DNA of 64,000 bases from DATCLS01 sp035296625. GTDB taxonomy: Bacteria > Actinomycetota > Acidimicrobiia > Acidimicrobiales > VFJN01. The notes below the pieces were generated by a model. It was not told the DNA's origin. It made no database searches and was given only the letters and a program-made list of their open reading frames with translations. Shown here piece by piece: positions 15,121 through 22,587 of the stretch (position 1 is the first letter of the stretch; every line of letters begins with the position of its first letter). Made by a program: the position numbers and the translations under genes. The stretch is taken from positions 46,310-110,309 of the forward strand of contig DATHAO010000013.1 of the NCBI GenBank assembly GCA_035296625.1. The letters run 5' to 3'.

Positions 15121-15375
15121 TCACAGGCCGAGCAGGTCGGCGAGGCCCACAAGCTCGATCAGGGCCCGCAGGTCGGGGTCGACGCGACGGAGCCGGATGG
15201 CGCCGCCCAGCCGCTTCGCCTCCAACACGAGCCGCAGGATCTCGTCGACGAGCCCGATGTCGCAGCGTATGGCGGCGTCGACGCAGCCGAGCGAGGCCTC
15301 CCGCCCGCCGACGATGAGCACGACCTCGGCCCTGGGGTCCGCCCCGCCCGCGTCGTCCGCGCACTTGATCATCAC
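15121..15375 (-). CDS. STAS-domain protein
   Basis: An 84-residue protein whose second half, GLVDEILRLVLEAKRLGGAI then DPDLRALIELVGLADLLGL, is a typical STAS helix-strand-helix end. The N-terminal half is short and Gly/Ala-rich, and the usual phosphorylatable Ser of anti-anti-sigma factors is not obvious. It may bind a partner or nucleotide rather than act in a sigma switch. It converges with the sigma factor gene with a 6-nt gap. ATG 15375 or 15372 are both possible starts. Confidence 0.6.
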   Translation of the reverse strand: MMIKCADDAGGADPRAEVVLIVGGREASLGCVDAAIRCDIGLVDEILRLVLEAKRLGGAIRLRRVDPDLRALIELVGLADLLGL

Positions 15376-15472
15376 GATGGAGACGGTCCGACGGGGCGAA
15401 AGTCACCGGTGCGGCCGCGGGAACCCGTCTGCCCCCTCCCCGGCACCGACGGTCAGCTGCTCGGCGGCCCGA

Positions 15473-15661
15473 TCACCGCAGGTCGAGCACGGTCGCCAGG
15501 GCGTCGTCGACGCCCCACATCTCCTCCGGCGTCAGATGTGCGGCGAGGTCCCGGAGCTCGAGGCCGGCGGGTGTCACGTAGGGCTCGACAGCTGTCCGGA
15601 GCCGGTCGGTGTGGTCGACGACGACCGCGTCGCACGGGTTGACGTACCCGCCAAGCCACAC
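15473..15661 (-). pseudogene. MazF/PemK-like C-terminal remnant
   Basis: A short frame of 62 residues. Its end, LAAHLTPEEMWGVDDALATV followed by LDLR, and the strand DAVVVDHTDRLRTAV resemble the C-terminus of MazF/PemK toxins (strand with VxxD-x-xR, then a helix with MxxVDDALxxVLxL). The N-terminal barrel that carries the toxin's catalytic Arg is missing: upstream the frame is open to the GNAT stop but shows no toxin sequence, and no antitoxin gene is adjacent. Probably a decayed toxin gene; it could also be an unrelated small protein. Confidence 0.38.
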
Positions 15662-15727
15662 CGGCGCTTCCCGACGGCGACCCGGTCCGTCGACGGACTC
15701 AGGGTGCCAACGTGGTCGGTACCCGGC

Positions 15728-16168
15728 TCAGGCGCCGTCGGCCAGGTCGAACCTGTAGATGTTGGTCTCGCGGCGCTGGAAGCCGATCCGCTGGTAGAGG
15801 CGGTTGGCGGCCTCGCGGGACGGGCGCGACGTGAGGTCGACGGTGACGCAGCCGAGCTCGCGGGCCCGGTCGAGCATGGCGTGGGTGAGCGCCGTGCCCG
15901 TGCCTGCGCTGCGGGTCGCCCCGTCGACCACGACGTCCTCGATCCACGCGCGCAGGCCGGTGGGGATGCGGAACGTGGCGAGCGTCGACATGCCCACGAT
16001 CCTGCCGTCGTCGTCGATGGCCACGAACAGGTCGGTCGCCGGCGACGTCACGATCGTGTCCAGCTCGTCGGCCGAGGGCGGCCGGTTCGAGCGGGACAGC
16101 TGGGGCACCAGGCGCTCGACGGCCTCGACGAGCGCCTGCGTGACCGACGTGGCGATCTCAACCTTCAT
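15728..16168 (-). CDS. GNAT family N-acetyltransferase
   Basis: A 146-residue acetyl-CoA-dependent transferase. The core is read in IVGMSTLATFRIPTGLRAWI (near 57-76), EDVVVDGATRSAGTGTALTH (acetyl-CoA loop, a variant of RxxGxG, near 77-96), and REAANRLYQRIGFQRRE (near 118-134). Substrate unknown; small-molecule or protein N-acetylation. ATG 16168 lies 7 nt behind TAGCCT, a leaderless start. Independent transcription from the citrate synthase fusion gene upstream, which ends 36 nt before it. Confidence 0.9.
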   Translation of the reverse strand: MKVEIATSVTQALVEAVERLVPQLSRSNRPPSADELDTIVTSPATDLFVAIDDDGRIVGMSTLATFRIPTGLRAWIEDVVVDGATRSAGTGTALTHAMLDRARELGCVTVDLTSRPSREAANRLYQRIGFQRRETNIYRFDLADGA

Positions 16169-16175
16169 GGGGGCG

Positions 16176-16181
16176 AGGCTA
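16176..16181 (-). promoter_or_regulatory. -10 box TAGCCT of the GNAT gene
   Basis: TANNNT hexamer 7 nt before ATG 16168. Confidence 0.55.
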
Positions 16182-16204
16182 CGCCCGCCGGGACCCGTGC
16201 CGGC

Positions 16205-17749
16205 TCAGGTCTCGGCGTCGGGGACCGGCTGCGGCGGCGGCTTGCCCACGTAGCGGGCGGAGGGCCGGATTATGCGGTTGTCGGACGCCTGCTCGAGGAT
16301 GTTGGCGCACCAGCCGATGACCCGGCTCGACGCGAACGTCGGGCTGAAGAGCTCGGGCGGCAGCTTGCAGTGGTCCATCACCACGCCGGCGTAGAACTCG
16401 ACGTTGGCGTACAGGTTCCGACCGGGCTTCAGCTCGGCGAGCACGTCGACGACCGTCTGCTCGACCCCCTTGGCGAACTCGATGCGCTCGGCACCGATGC
16501 GCTCGGCCACGCCCCGCAGGAACACCGACCGGGGATCGTCGGTCTTGTAGACCCGGTGACCGAAGCCCATGATCTTCTCGCCGCTCGAGATGTGTTCGAC
16601 CAGGTAGGGCCGGGCGTTGTCGGGGGTGCCGATCGCCTCGAGCAGTGCGAGGGCCCGGGAGGGCGCCCCACCGTGCAACGGGCCCGACAGCGCCGCGATG
16701 CCACCGGTGACCGCAGCAGCCAGGTCGGCGCCGGTCGAGGTGATGACCCGGGACGTGAACGTGGAGGCGTTGAACCCGTGGTCGATCGTGAGCATCTGGT
16801 ACTGCTCGACGGCCCTGGCCATGTCGGGTTCGGGGACCTCGCCGGACAGCATCCACAGGTAGTTGGCGCCGTAGGGAAGGCCGGGGTCCGGGTCGATCGG
16901 GTCGAGCCCCTTGGCCAGCCGGTGCAGTGCCATGATGATCGTCGGCACGGCGGAGCAGACGCGGATGGCGTTGGCCCGCAGCTCCTCGGAGGGGATGTCG
17001 AGCCAGGGCTTGAAGCCCTCGCTGTGGCCGATCAGCGACACGACGGTGCGGAGCTGGTCCATGATCGGACCGCCGGAGGTGGCGATGGCCGGCAGTATCG
17101 ACCGCACCGACTCGGGAACCGCCCGCTGGCCGCGGATCTCGGCGAGGAAGGCGTCGTGTTCGGCCTTCGACGGCAGGTGGCCGTCGAAGAGCAGGCACCA
17201 GACGTCCTCGAGGGTGCGCTTGTCGGCCAGCTCGACCGCCGAGTACTCGCGGTAGTGGTAGAAGCCCTCCTGGCCGCGGACGTCGCCCACCTCGGTCTCG
17301 GCGACGATCACGCCCTCGAGGCCGGGCGGGGCCTCGATCTGGCCCGGATGCACGACCGGCTGGATCGACGCGATCTTCATCAGGTCGCGCATCGACACGA
17401 CGCCGACCAGGTCGCCGGACTCGTCGGTGACCGGGAAGTGGCGGTAGCCGTGGCCGCTCAGGTCGGCCAACGCCTCCTGCACCGACAGGTCCGGCGCGAC
17501 GCTGTCGGGGTCGACCGTCATGCAGGTGTCGAGCTTCGTCCCCTCGGCCGACGGTCCGGCGGCGGCGAAGCGCACGACATCGCGCTCGGTCAGGATGCCG
17601 ATCGGCCGTTTGCCGTCGACCACGATGACGGAGCCCACGCCCCGTTCTGCCATGCGGGCCGCCGCCGCGGCCACCGTCTCGTCCGGCAAGGCGGTCACGA
17701 CCGGCGAGCTCATGACATCGGCCACGGTGCGTACGGTGTGAGGCGTCAC
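16205..17749 (-). CDS. citrate synthase fused to an N-terminal CBS-domain pair
   Basis: A 514-residue fusion. Residues 5-130 are two CBS motifs (VADVMSSPVVTALPDETV, GILTERDVVRFA, then TVDPDSVAPDLSVQEALADL, VGVVSMRDLMKIA), a Bateman module that normally binds adenine nucleotides. Residues 140-514 are citrate synthase: IDHGFNAST (His324), GPLHGGA (His359), GHRVYKTDDPR (His398) and SSRVIGWCANILEQ. The position of the usual catalytic Asp (NVDFYSG) reads NVEFYAG here, Glu451. Likely condenses oxaloacetate (or a related acyl-CoA) with energy sensing through the CBS pair. Start is GTG 17749, 7 nt behind TATCCT; the frame is open further upstream but that part is not coding-like. Confidence 0.9.
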   Translation of the reverse strand: MTPHTVRTVADVMSSPVVTALPDETVAAAAARMAERGVGSVIVVDGKRPIGILTERDVVRFAAAGPSAEGTKLDTCMTVDPDSVAPDLSVQEALADLSGHGYRHFPVTDESGDLVGVVSMRDLMKIASIQPVVHPGQIEAPPGLEGVIVAETEVGDVRGQEGFYHYREYSAVELADKRTLEDVWCLLFDGHLPSKAEHDAFLAEIRGQRAVPESVRSILPAIATSGGPIMDQLRTVVSLIGHSEGFKPWLDIPSEELRANAIRVCSAVPTIIMALHRLAKGLDPIDPDPGLPYGANYLWMLSGEVPEPDMARAVEQYQMLTIDHGFNASTFTSRVITSTGADLAAAVTGGIAALSGPLHGGAPSRALALLEAIGTPDNARPYLVEHISSGEKIMGFGHRVYKTDDPRSVFLRGVAERIGAERIEFAKGVEQTVVDVLAELKPGRNLYANVEFYAGVVMDHCKLPPELFSPTFASSRVIGWCANILEQASDNRIIRPSARYVGKPPPQPVPDAET

Positions 17750-17756
17750 AGAACCG

Positions 17757-17762
17757 AGGATA
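17757..17762 (-). promoter_or_regulatory. -10 box TATCCT of the CBS-citrate synthase gene
   Basis: TANNNT hexamer 7 nt before GTG 17749. Confidence 0.55.
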
Positions 17763-17969
17763 CGCGCCGTTGTGTCCAGTTGCGCCGGCTCAGGCTGCGT
17801 ACGGCCTGGCCATCCCCGGGGTGGGAAAAGGTTCACGGGAACATGACCCGCCGATCACGCGGTCGCCGATCGGACCACACGGCGCGTCCCCAGGATCAGC
17901 CGCAATACGCCCCGGCGCCCCGCTCGCCGAGTGGGCCCGGGGCCGAGGACGCGGCGTCGGTCGCGGGGC

Positions 17970-18051
17970 GCACCGACCCCTCCAGGGTGCGCGCCCGCCG
18001 CACCGACCCCTCCAGGGTGCGCGACCCGCCGCACCGACCACTCCAGGGTGC
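17970..18051. repeat. three tandem 30-31 bp repeats between divergent genes
   Basis: A 21-bp core GCACCGACCCCTCCAGGGTG(C) occurs at 17970-17990, 18000-18020 and, with one change, 18031-18051. Each core carries a dyad (GCACC...GGTGC, or CCCT-CC-AGGG). They sit in the 393-bp gap 17750-18142 between the divergent citrate synthase and PAC2 genes; apart from the two promoter boxes I see no gene in that gap. Confidence 0.8.
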
Positions 18052-18130
18052 GCCCGGCGACCCGCCGCCCAGGACCGCAAGGCGTGGCAACGCCCGCTCG
18101 CGGTGCCGAGGCTGGACGACCACCCGGCCG

Positions 18131-18136
18131 TAGCAT
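18131..18136 (+). promoter_or_regulatory. -10 box TAGCAT of the PAC2 gene
   Basis: TANNNT hexamer 6 nt before GTG 18143. Confidence 0.55.
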
Positions 18137-18142
18137 GGGCCG

Positions 18143-18985
18143 GTGGAGCACGTCAGGTGGCGAACCCGTCCGGAGCTGGAGCGTCCCGTGCTGATCGCCG
18201 CCTTCGAGGGCTGGAACGACGCCGGGGATGCCGCCAGCAGCGCCGTCCGCTACCTGGTCGAGCGCAACGACGCCGAGCTCGTCGCCGACATCGACCCCGA
18301 GGAGTTCCTCGACTTCACCTCGAGCCGCCCGCAGGCCCGCGTCGGCGACGACGGCGAGCGGGTGATCGACTGGCCCTCGATCGACGTCTACGCCGGCAAG
18401 CTCCCGGGCGGCGCCGGTGACGCCCTGCTGCTGCTCGGCAGCGAGCCGCAGCTCAAGTGGCGGACGTTCTGCGAGCAGGTCGTCGGCATCGCCCGCGAGC
18501 TCGACTGCCGCCTCGCGCTCACGCTCGGCGCCCTCATCGCCGAGGTGCCCCACAGCCGCCCGGTGCCCGTGGTCGGCACGGTCGGCGACGCCGCCCTCCA
18601 GGCCGAACTCGGCCTGCCGGTCTCGACCTACGCGGGGCCGACCGGCATCGTCGGCGTGGTGAGCGCCGCCATGCGCGACGCCGGCGTGCCGACCGCCTCG
18701 CTGTGGGCTGCCGTGCCCACCTACGTGTCCAACGCGCCCTCGCCCAAGGCCGCCCTCGCCCTGCTCGGGCGCGTTGCCGAAGTGCTCGGCACCTCGCTGC
18801 CGACCACGGATCTCGAGATCGCCGCCGCCTCCTACGAGCGGCAGGTCAGCGAGCTCGTCGAGGAGGACGACGAGACCTCGAACTACGTGAGCCGTCTCGA
18901 ATCGCGCCACGACGACGGCCAGGACATGTCGGGCACGTCGCTGGCGGACGAGGTCGAGCGCTACCTGCGCCGCCGGCTCGACTGA
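18143..18985 (+). CDS. PAC2 family protein (proteasome assembly chaperone-like)
   Basis: A 280-residue cytosolic protein of the actinobacterial PAC2 family. Landmarks are PVLIAAFEGWNDAGDAASSA (near 15-34), DFTSSRPQ, LLLGSEPQLKWRTF, the TLGALIAEVPHSRPVPV block and TGIVGVVSAAMRDAGVP. The fold resembles eukaryotic proteasome assembly chaperone 2; whether it assists a proteasome here is not known and no proteasome genes are in the window. C-terminal residues 225-280 form a charged helical tail. Leaderless GTG start. It converges with the amidase gene with a 26-nt gap. Confidence 0.88.
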   Translation: MEHVRWRTRPELERPVLIAAFEGWNDAGDAASSAVRYLVERNDAELVADIDPEEFLDFTSSRPQARVGDDGERVIDWPSIDVYAGKLPGGAGDALLLLGSEPQLKWRTFCEQVVGIARELDCRLALTLGALIAEVPHSRPVPVVGTVGDAALQAELGLPVSTYAGPTGIVGVVSAAMRDAGVPTASLWAAVPTYVSNAPSPKAALALLGRVAEVLGTSLPTTDLEIAAASYERQVSELVEEDDETSNYVSRLESRHDDGQDMSGTSLADEVERYLRRRLD

Positions 18986-19011
18986 CGCCCCGACGCGCCC
19001 CCGCCGCCGTC

Positions 19012-20430
19012 TCACACCGCGCGGCTCGGGCGGCTAGGGGCGTGGCGGGTCCACGGGCGGGTCTGCTCCCAGATGCGGGCGAGGCGCAGCGGCACCTCGT
19101 CGCGGTGGCGCCGGGCCATGATCTGCAGGCCAACGGGCAGGCCACCGGCCGTCGGCTCGACCGGGACGGACACGGCCGGGTTCCAGCACAGGTTGGCCAG
19201 CATCGTGAACGGCGTGGCGCCGGCGCCCACCGGACGGGTCGGCTCGCCGTCGATCACCTCGGTGGGCGGGCCCTCGGCCGGGAACGCGGGCACGGCAGTC
19301 GTGGGAGTGAGCAGCAGGTCGACCTCGCCGAACAGGCGGGCCGCGTCCTCCACCAGCTGCTGGCGGCGGTGGAGCACCCGCGTCAGCTTGGGGGCCGTCG
19401 ACCCCTCCGTCTGGTCGAGCGACGAGCGGGTGTAGCGCGTCAGGTCGTCGCGGACGGCGGGCCACATGCCGTCCTCCATGTCGAGCCACAGGTCGAGGGC
19501 CCCGGCGCTCAGCCACGTGCGGACGGGGTCGGTGAGCTGCACCGGCCCCTCGTCGAGCTCGAGCCCGGCGGCCGCCGCCAGCTCCTCGGCGGCCGCCCGG
19601 GCGTGCGCACGCACTTCGGGGTCGCAGCGCGCGAAGCCCATGTCGGGCGACCAGCGGGCCCGCAGCCCGGCCACCGGCAGCTCGTCGACGGCCCGCTCGT
19701 AGGACAGGCTGGGTGCCGGCAGGGAGAAACGGTCGGCGTCGTCGGGCCCGGCCACGACGTCGAGGTGGCGGGCGCTGTCGCCCACGGTGGTGGTGAGCAG
19801 GCCGAGCACCGCCGTCTCTGACCCGTGCGTCCGGGCGTCCGCGATGCGGCCGAAGCTCGCCTTGAAGCCGAGCAGGCCGGAGAACGACGCCGGGATCCGG
19901 ATCGACCCGCCGCCATCGCTGGCCGTGGCCGCGGGGACGAGCCCGGCGGCCACCGCAGCAGCGCTGCCGCCGCTGGACCCGCCGGGCGTGCGTTCGGTGT
20001 CCCACGGGTTGCGGGCCACGCCGAAGGCCTTCGTGCGGGTGAAGCTGAGCGTGCCGAACTCGGGCGTGGCCGTCTTGCCCACGGGGACCGCGCCGGCCGC
20101 CCGTAGGCGCGCCACGTGGATCGAGTCGCGGGCGACCGCCTCGCGGCCGACGTAGGCGAGGGACCCGTGGCTGGTGGGCATGCCCGCGCAGTCCTCGAGG
20201 TCCTTCACGCCGATGGGGACGCCGGCGAACCGGCCCGGATCCTCACCCCGCGCCACGGCGGCGTCGACGGCCTCGGCCGCCTGCCGGGCCAGCTTCTCGT
20301 CGACGTGGACGAACGCGCCCAGCGCCTCGTTGCCGGCGTCGATGGCGGCCAGGGCCTCGTCGAGCACCTCGGTGGCGCGGCGCTCGCCGCGCCGGACCGA
20401 CTCGGCGATGGCGACGGCGGTCTCGTCCAT
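19012..20430 (-). CDS. amidase (amidase-signature family)
   Basis: A 472-residue serine amidase with a Ser-cisSer-Lys triad: Lys in GVPIGVKDLEDC (near 71-82), the Gly/Ser-rich GGSSGGSAAAVAAG (near 148-161) and the nucleophile in ASDGGGSIRIPA (near 170-181). C-terminal block NPAVSVPVEPTAGGLPVGLQ is typical. Members cut diverse amides (fatty acid amides, aryl amides, GatA); without GatB/GatC nearby, an independent amidase is more likely. ATG 20430 is chosen for the GAGAGGGAGG ribosome site upstream. Its promoter may be the TATGCT-like box near 20500. Confidence 0.9.
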   Translation of the reverse strand: MDETAVAIAESVRRGERRATEVLDEALAAIDAGNEALGAFVHVDEKLARQAAEAVDAAVARGEDPGRFAGVPIGVKDLEDCAGMPTSHGSLAYVGREAVARDSIHVARLRAAGAVPVGKTATPEFGTLSFTRTKAFGVARNPWDTERTPGGSSGGSAAAVAAGLVPAATASDGGGSIRIPASFSGLLGFKASFGRIADARTHGSETAVLGLLTTTVGDSARHLDVVAGPDDADRFSLPAPSLSYERAVDELPVAGLRARWSPDMGFARCDPEVRAHARAAAEELAAAAGLELDEGPVQLTDPVRTWLSAGALDLWLDMEDGMWPAVRDDLTRYTRSSLDQTEGSTAPKLTRVLHRRQQLVEDAARLFGEVDLLLTPTTAVPAFPAEGPPTEVIDGEPTRPVGAGATPFTMLANLCWNPAVSVPVEPTAGGLPVGLQIMARRHRDEVPLRLARIWEQTRPWTRHAPSRPSRAV

Positions 20431-20528
20431 GGCTGGCCTCCCTCTCGGCGCCCGTTTGGGCGTTCGGCGCCGTCCGTTCCGCCGGGCGCCGGTGGCGGCG
20501 AGCATAGGGACCCGGTGACGCGCCCGCC

Positions 20529-20544
20529 TGCGCCCGGAGGCGCA
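20529..20544. terminator. small GC hairpin after the AI-2E family gene
   Basis: TGCGCC-CGGA-GGCGCA, a perfect 6-bp stem, followed on the minus strand by no T-run. A second near copy CGCCCGGAGGCGCC lies at about 20550. Possible weak terminator. Confidence 0.3.
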
Positions 20545-20583
20545 GTCTCGCCCGGAGGCGCCAGCGCCGGCGAGAGCCGGGGC

Positions 20584-21816
20584 TCAGGCGGGCTCGGGGG
20601 CGCTGCCGTCGGGCGGGGGGTCGACGGCGGACCGCGCCTCGGGGGCGAGGCCGTCGGGCGGAGGCTCGACCGCGGGCGGCGGCTCGACCCCGGGCGGTGT
20701 GTCGATGCTCGCCTCGGAGGGCGCCACCTCGCTCTCGCCCTCGCGGTCGGCGGCCCGGGCCTCGGCGATCACGTTGATCACCATGGCGCTCAGCGGCACG
20801 GCGAACAGCGCGCCGACCGGGCCCAACAGCGCGCTGCCACCGGCCAGGGCGAACAGCACGACGAGCGGGTGCAGCTCGAGCCCACGCCCGTAGATGAACG
20901 GCGCCAGGAGGTCGTTGTCGAGCTGCTGCACCAGGATCGCCACCACGAGCACGATGAGTGCCCCGCCGATGCCGCCGCTCACGAGCGTGACGAGCACGGC
21001 CACCGTGCCGGCGAGGACCGCCCCGGCGAAGGGGATGAACGCGGCGAAGAACGTGATGACCGCGATCGGAACCTCGAGCGTGCCGCCGGCCAGCCACACC
21101 GTGACGCCGATGATGGTGCCCTCGATGATGCCGAGGATGGCGGCACCCTTGAGGTAGCCGCCGAGGGTCCACCATGCCTTGGCGGCCAAGCGCACCGAGA
21201 GGTCGCGGTGCCGGTCGGGCACGAACGTGAGGATCCAGCGCGAGAAGCGATCGCCGTCCTTGAGGATGAAGAACGACGTGATGAGCGACAGGATCAGCGC
21301 GGTGACCACCTCGAAGGCCACCATCGTGGTGCTGACGACCGAGCTCTGCGACGACGACAACGCGTCGCGGACGCGTTCGTCGGCCTGGTCGCGGAAGTCC
21401 TGCACGTCGCGGCGCGACACGTCGAACGGGCTGTCCTCGACGAGCCAGTCCTCGACGTCGTCGATCGAGGTGTCGATCGTCGGGCCGAGCTCGTCGAACT
21501 CGGCCGAGATCGCCGGCACCAGGGCCGCGATGATGCCGGCCATGACGAGGCCGAAGCCCAGCAGGACCACGGCGGCGACCAGGGCCGGCTTCAGGCCCAG
21601 CGCGCGCAGGCGGTCGGCCACGGGAGCCAGGGCCCGCGAGAACAGCACGGCGATGGCCACGGCGAGCACGATCACCCACAGGCGGCTGAGCAGCCACACG
21701 CCCGCCAGGAACACGATGCCGACGCCGATCAGGCGCCACGAGACCATGCCGGCCCGGTCGATCGCGGGGTGGATGCGGGGCCCTCGGACGTCTTGTGCCC
21801 CTGGCTCAGCGCTCAC
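20584..21816 (-). CDS. AI-2E family transporter (PerM-type membrane protein)
   Basis: A polytopic inner-membrane protein of about 410 residues. Hydrophobic segments: LIGVGIVFLAGVWLL and VIVLAVAIAVLFSRA near the start, ALVAAVVLLGFGLVMAGII, then after a soluble segment (about 110-165) ALILSLITSFFILKDGD, LGIIEGTIIGVTVWLAGG, and the C-terminal block with QQLDNDLLAPFIYGRGLELH. That block and FFAAFIPFAGAVLAG are diagnostic of the family, whose substrate ranges from AI-2 to Na+/H+ exchange. The last 50 residues are a Pro/Glu-rich tail. GTG 21816 is preferred (GGAGGG ribosome site); ATG 21876, which overlaps the upstream stop (ATGA), is the alternative. Confidence 0.87.
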   Translation of the reverse strand: MSAEPGAQDVRGPRIHPAIDRAGMVSWRLIGVGIVFLAGVWLLSRLWVIVLAVAIAVLFSRALAPVADRLRALGLKPALVAAVVLLGFGLVMAGIIAALVPAISAEFDELGPTIDTSIDDVEDWLVEDSPFDVSRRDVQDFRDQADERVRDALSSSQSSVVSTTMVAFEVVTALILSLITSFFILKDGDRFSRWILTFVPDRHRDLSVRLAAKAWWTLGGYLKGAAILGIIEGTIIGVTVWLAGGTLEVPIAVITFFAAFIPFAGAVLAGTVAVLVTLVSGGIGGALIVLVVAILVQQLDNDLLAPFIYGRGLELHPLVVLFALAGGSALLGPVGALFAVPLSAMVINVIAEARAADREGESEVAPSEASIDTPPGVEPPPAVEPPPDGLAPEARSAVDPPPDGSAPEPA

Positions 21817-21872
21817 AGCGCCCTCCCTCGCTCCGTCGGCCGAATCGTAGGCGGCGGCCCGCCGGCGGACGC

Positions 21873-22418
21873 TCATGACGGCACGCTGTCGGGACCGGCC
21901 GGACCCGGCAGCCTGCGACCGACCGGCAGGGCCTCGACCACGGCGAGGCCGACCTGCACGGGGTCGACGTCCGCGGCGTCGACGGCCAGGTCGGCCACCT
22001 CGGCGTAGCGCTCGGTCCGGGCCTCGACGATCCGAGCGATCGTGGCCGCCGGATCGGGTCCGAGGTCCGGGCGATGGTCGGACTCGAGCACCCGGGCGAC
22101 GAGCAGCTCGGTCGGCGCCCGCAGCCACACCACGAACGGCTCGTCCAGGGCGGCTCGGACCCGCGGGTCGTCGACCACGCTCGCGGCCGCCGCGATCACC
22201 GCGGGCTCGTCGTCGGACAGCGCGGCGAGCAGGTGGTCGGCCTCCCACCGGTGCAAGGCACCGATGCCCTCGCGCGCCGTCAGCTCGCGCCCCGAGATGC
22301 CCCGGGCGGCCGACAGGTCGTCGTCGCTGTCGCGCAAGGGCCGGTCGAGCCGCGCAGCCACCTCGCGGCCGATCGTCGACTTGCCCACACCCATGGGACC
22401 GACGATCACGACGTGCAC
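21873..22418 (-). CDS. shikimate kinase-like P-loop kinase
   Basis: A 181-residue small-molecule kinase. Walker A is GPMGVGKST (near 7-15) and the DSDDDLSAARGISGRELTAR block follows (near 34-53), both as in AroK. However the GGG motif after the second strand, which binds shikimate in true AroK, reads AAAASVV, and the C-terminal lid is degenerate. It may phosphorylate another small substrate (gluconate-kinase-like) or be an AroK paralogue. No other shikimate-pathway gene is nearby. GTG 22418 is chosen; a CAGGCT -10-like box lies 7 nt upstream. It precedes the AI-2E gene, with which it may be cotranscribed. Confidence 0.7.
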   Translation of the reverse strand: MHVVIVGPMGVGKSTIGREVAARLDRPLRDSDDDLSAARGISGRELTAREGIGALHRWEADHLLAALSDDEPAVIAAAASVVDDPRVRAALDEPFVVWLRAPTELLVARVLESDHRPDLGPDPAATIARIVEARTERYAEVADLAVDAADVDPVQVGLAVVEALPVGRRLPGPAGPDSVPS

Positions 22419-22571
22419 GGCACAGAGCCTGCCCGCCGGGCCCCCGCCCCAACCGGGCCGCCTCGGCCGCGCCGGCCGCCGCGCCGGATCACGGCCGTGA
22501 CCGCAGGTCGGCCGTGGTGCGGCACACGCGACGACCACGTATCCGCCTGGGGTCCCCGATCACCCCCTCGG

Positions 22572-22577
22572 TACCAT
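22572..22577 (+). promoter_or_regulatory. -10 box TACCAT of the GT2 gene
   Basis: TANNNT hexamer 10 nt before ATG 22588. The gap 22419-22587 is the divergent promoter region. Confidence 0.4.
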
Positions 22578-22587
22578 CGGGGCCCCG

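Noticed and set aside
17970..18051. CRISPR array
   Set aside because: The repeat core is followed by about 9-10 bp of similar sequence, not by unique 30-40 bp spacers.
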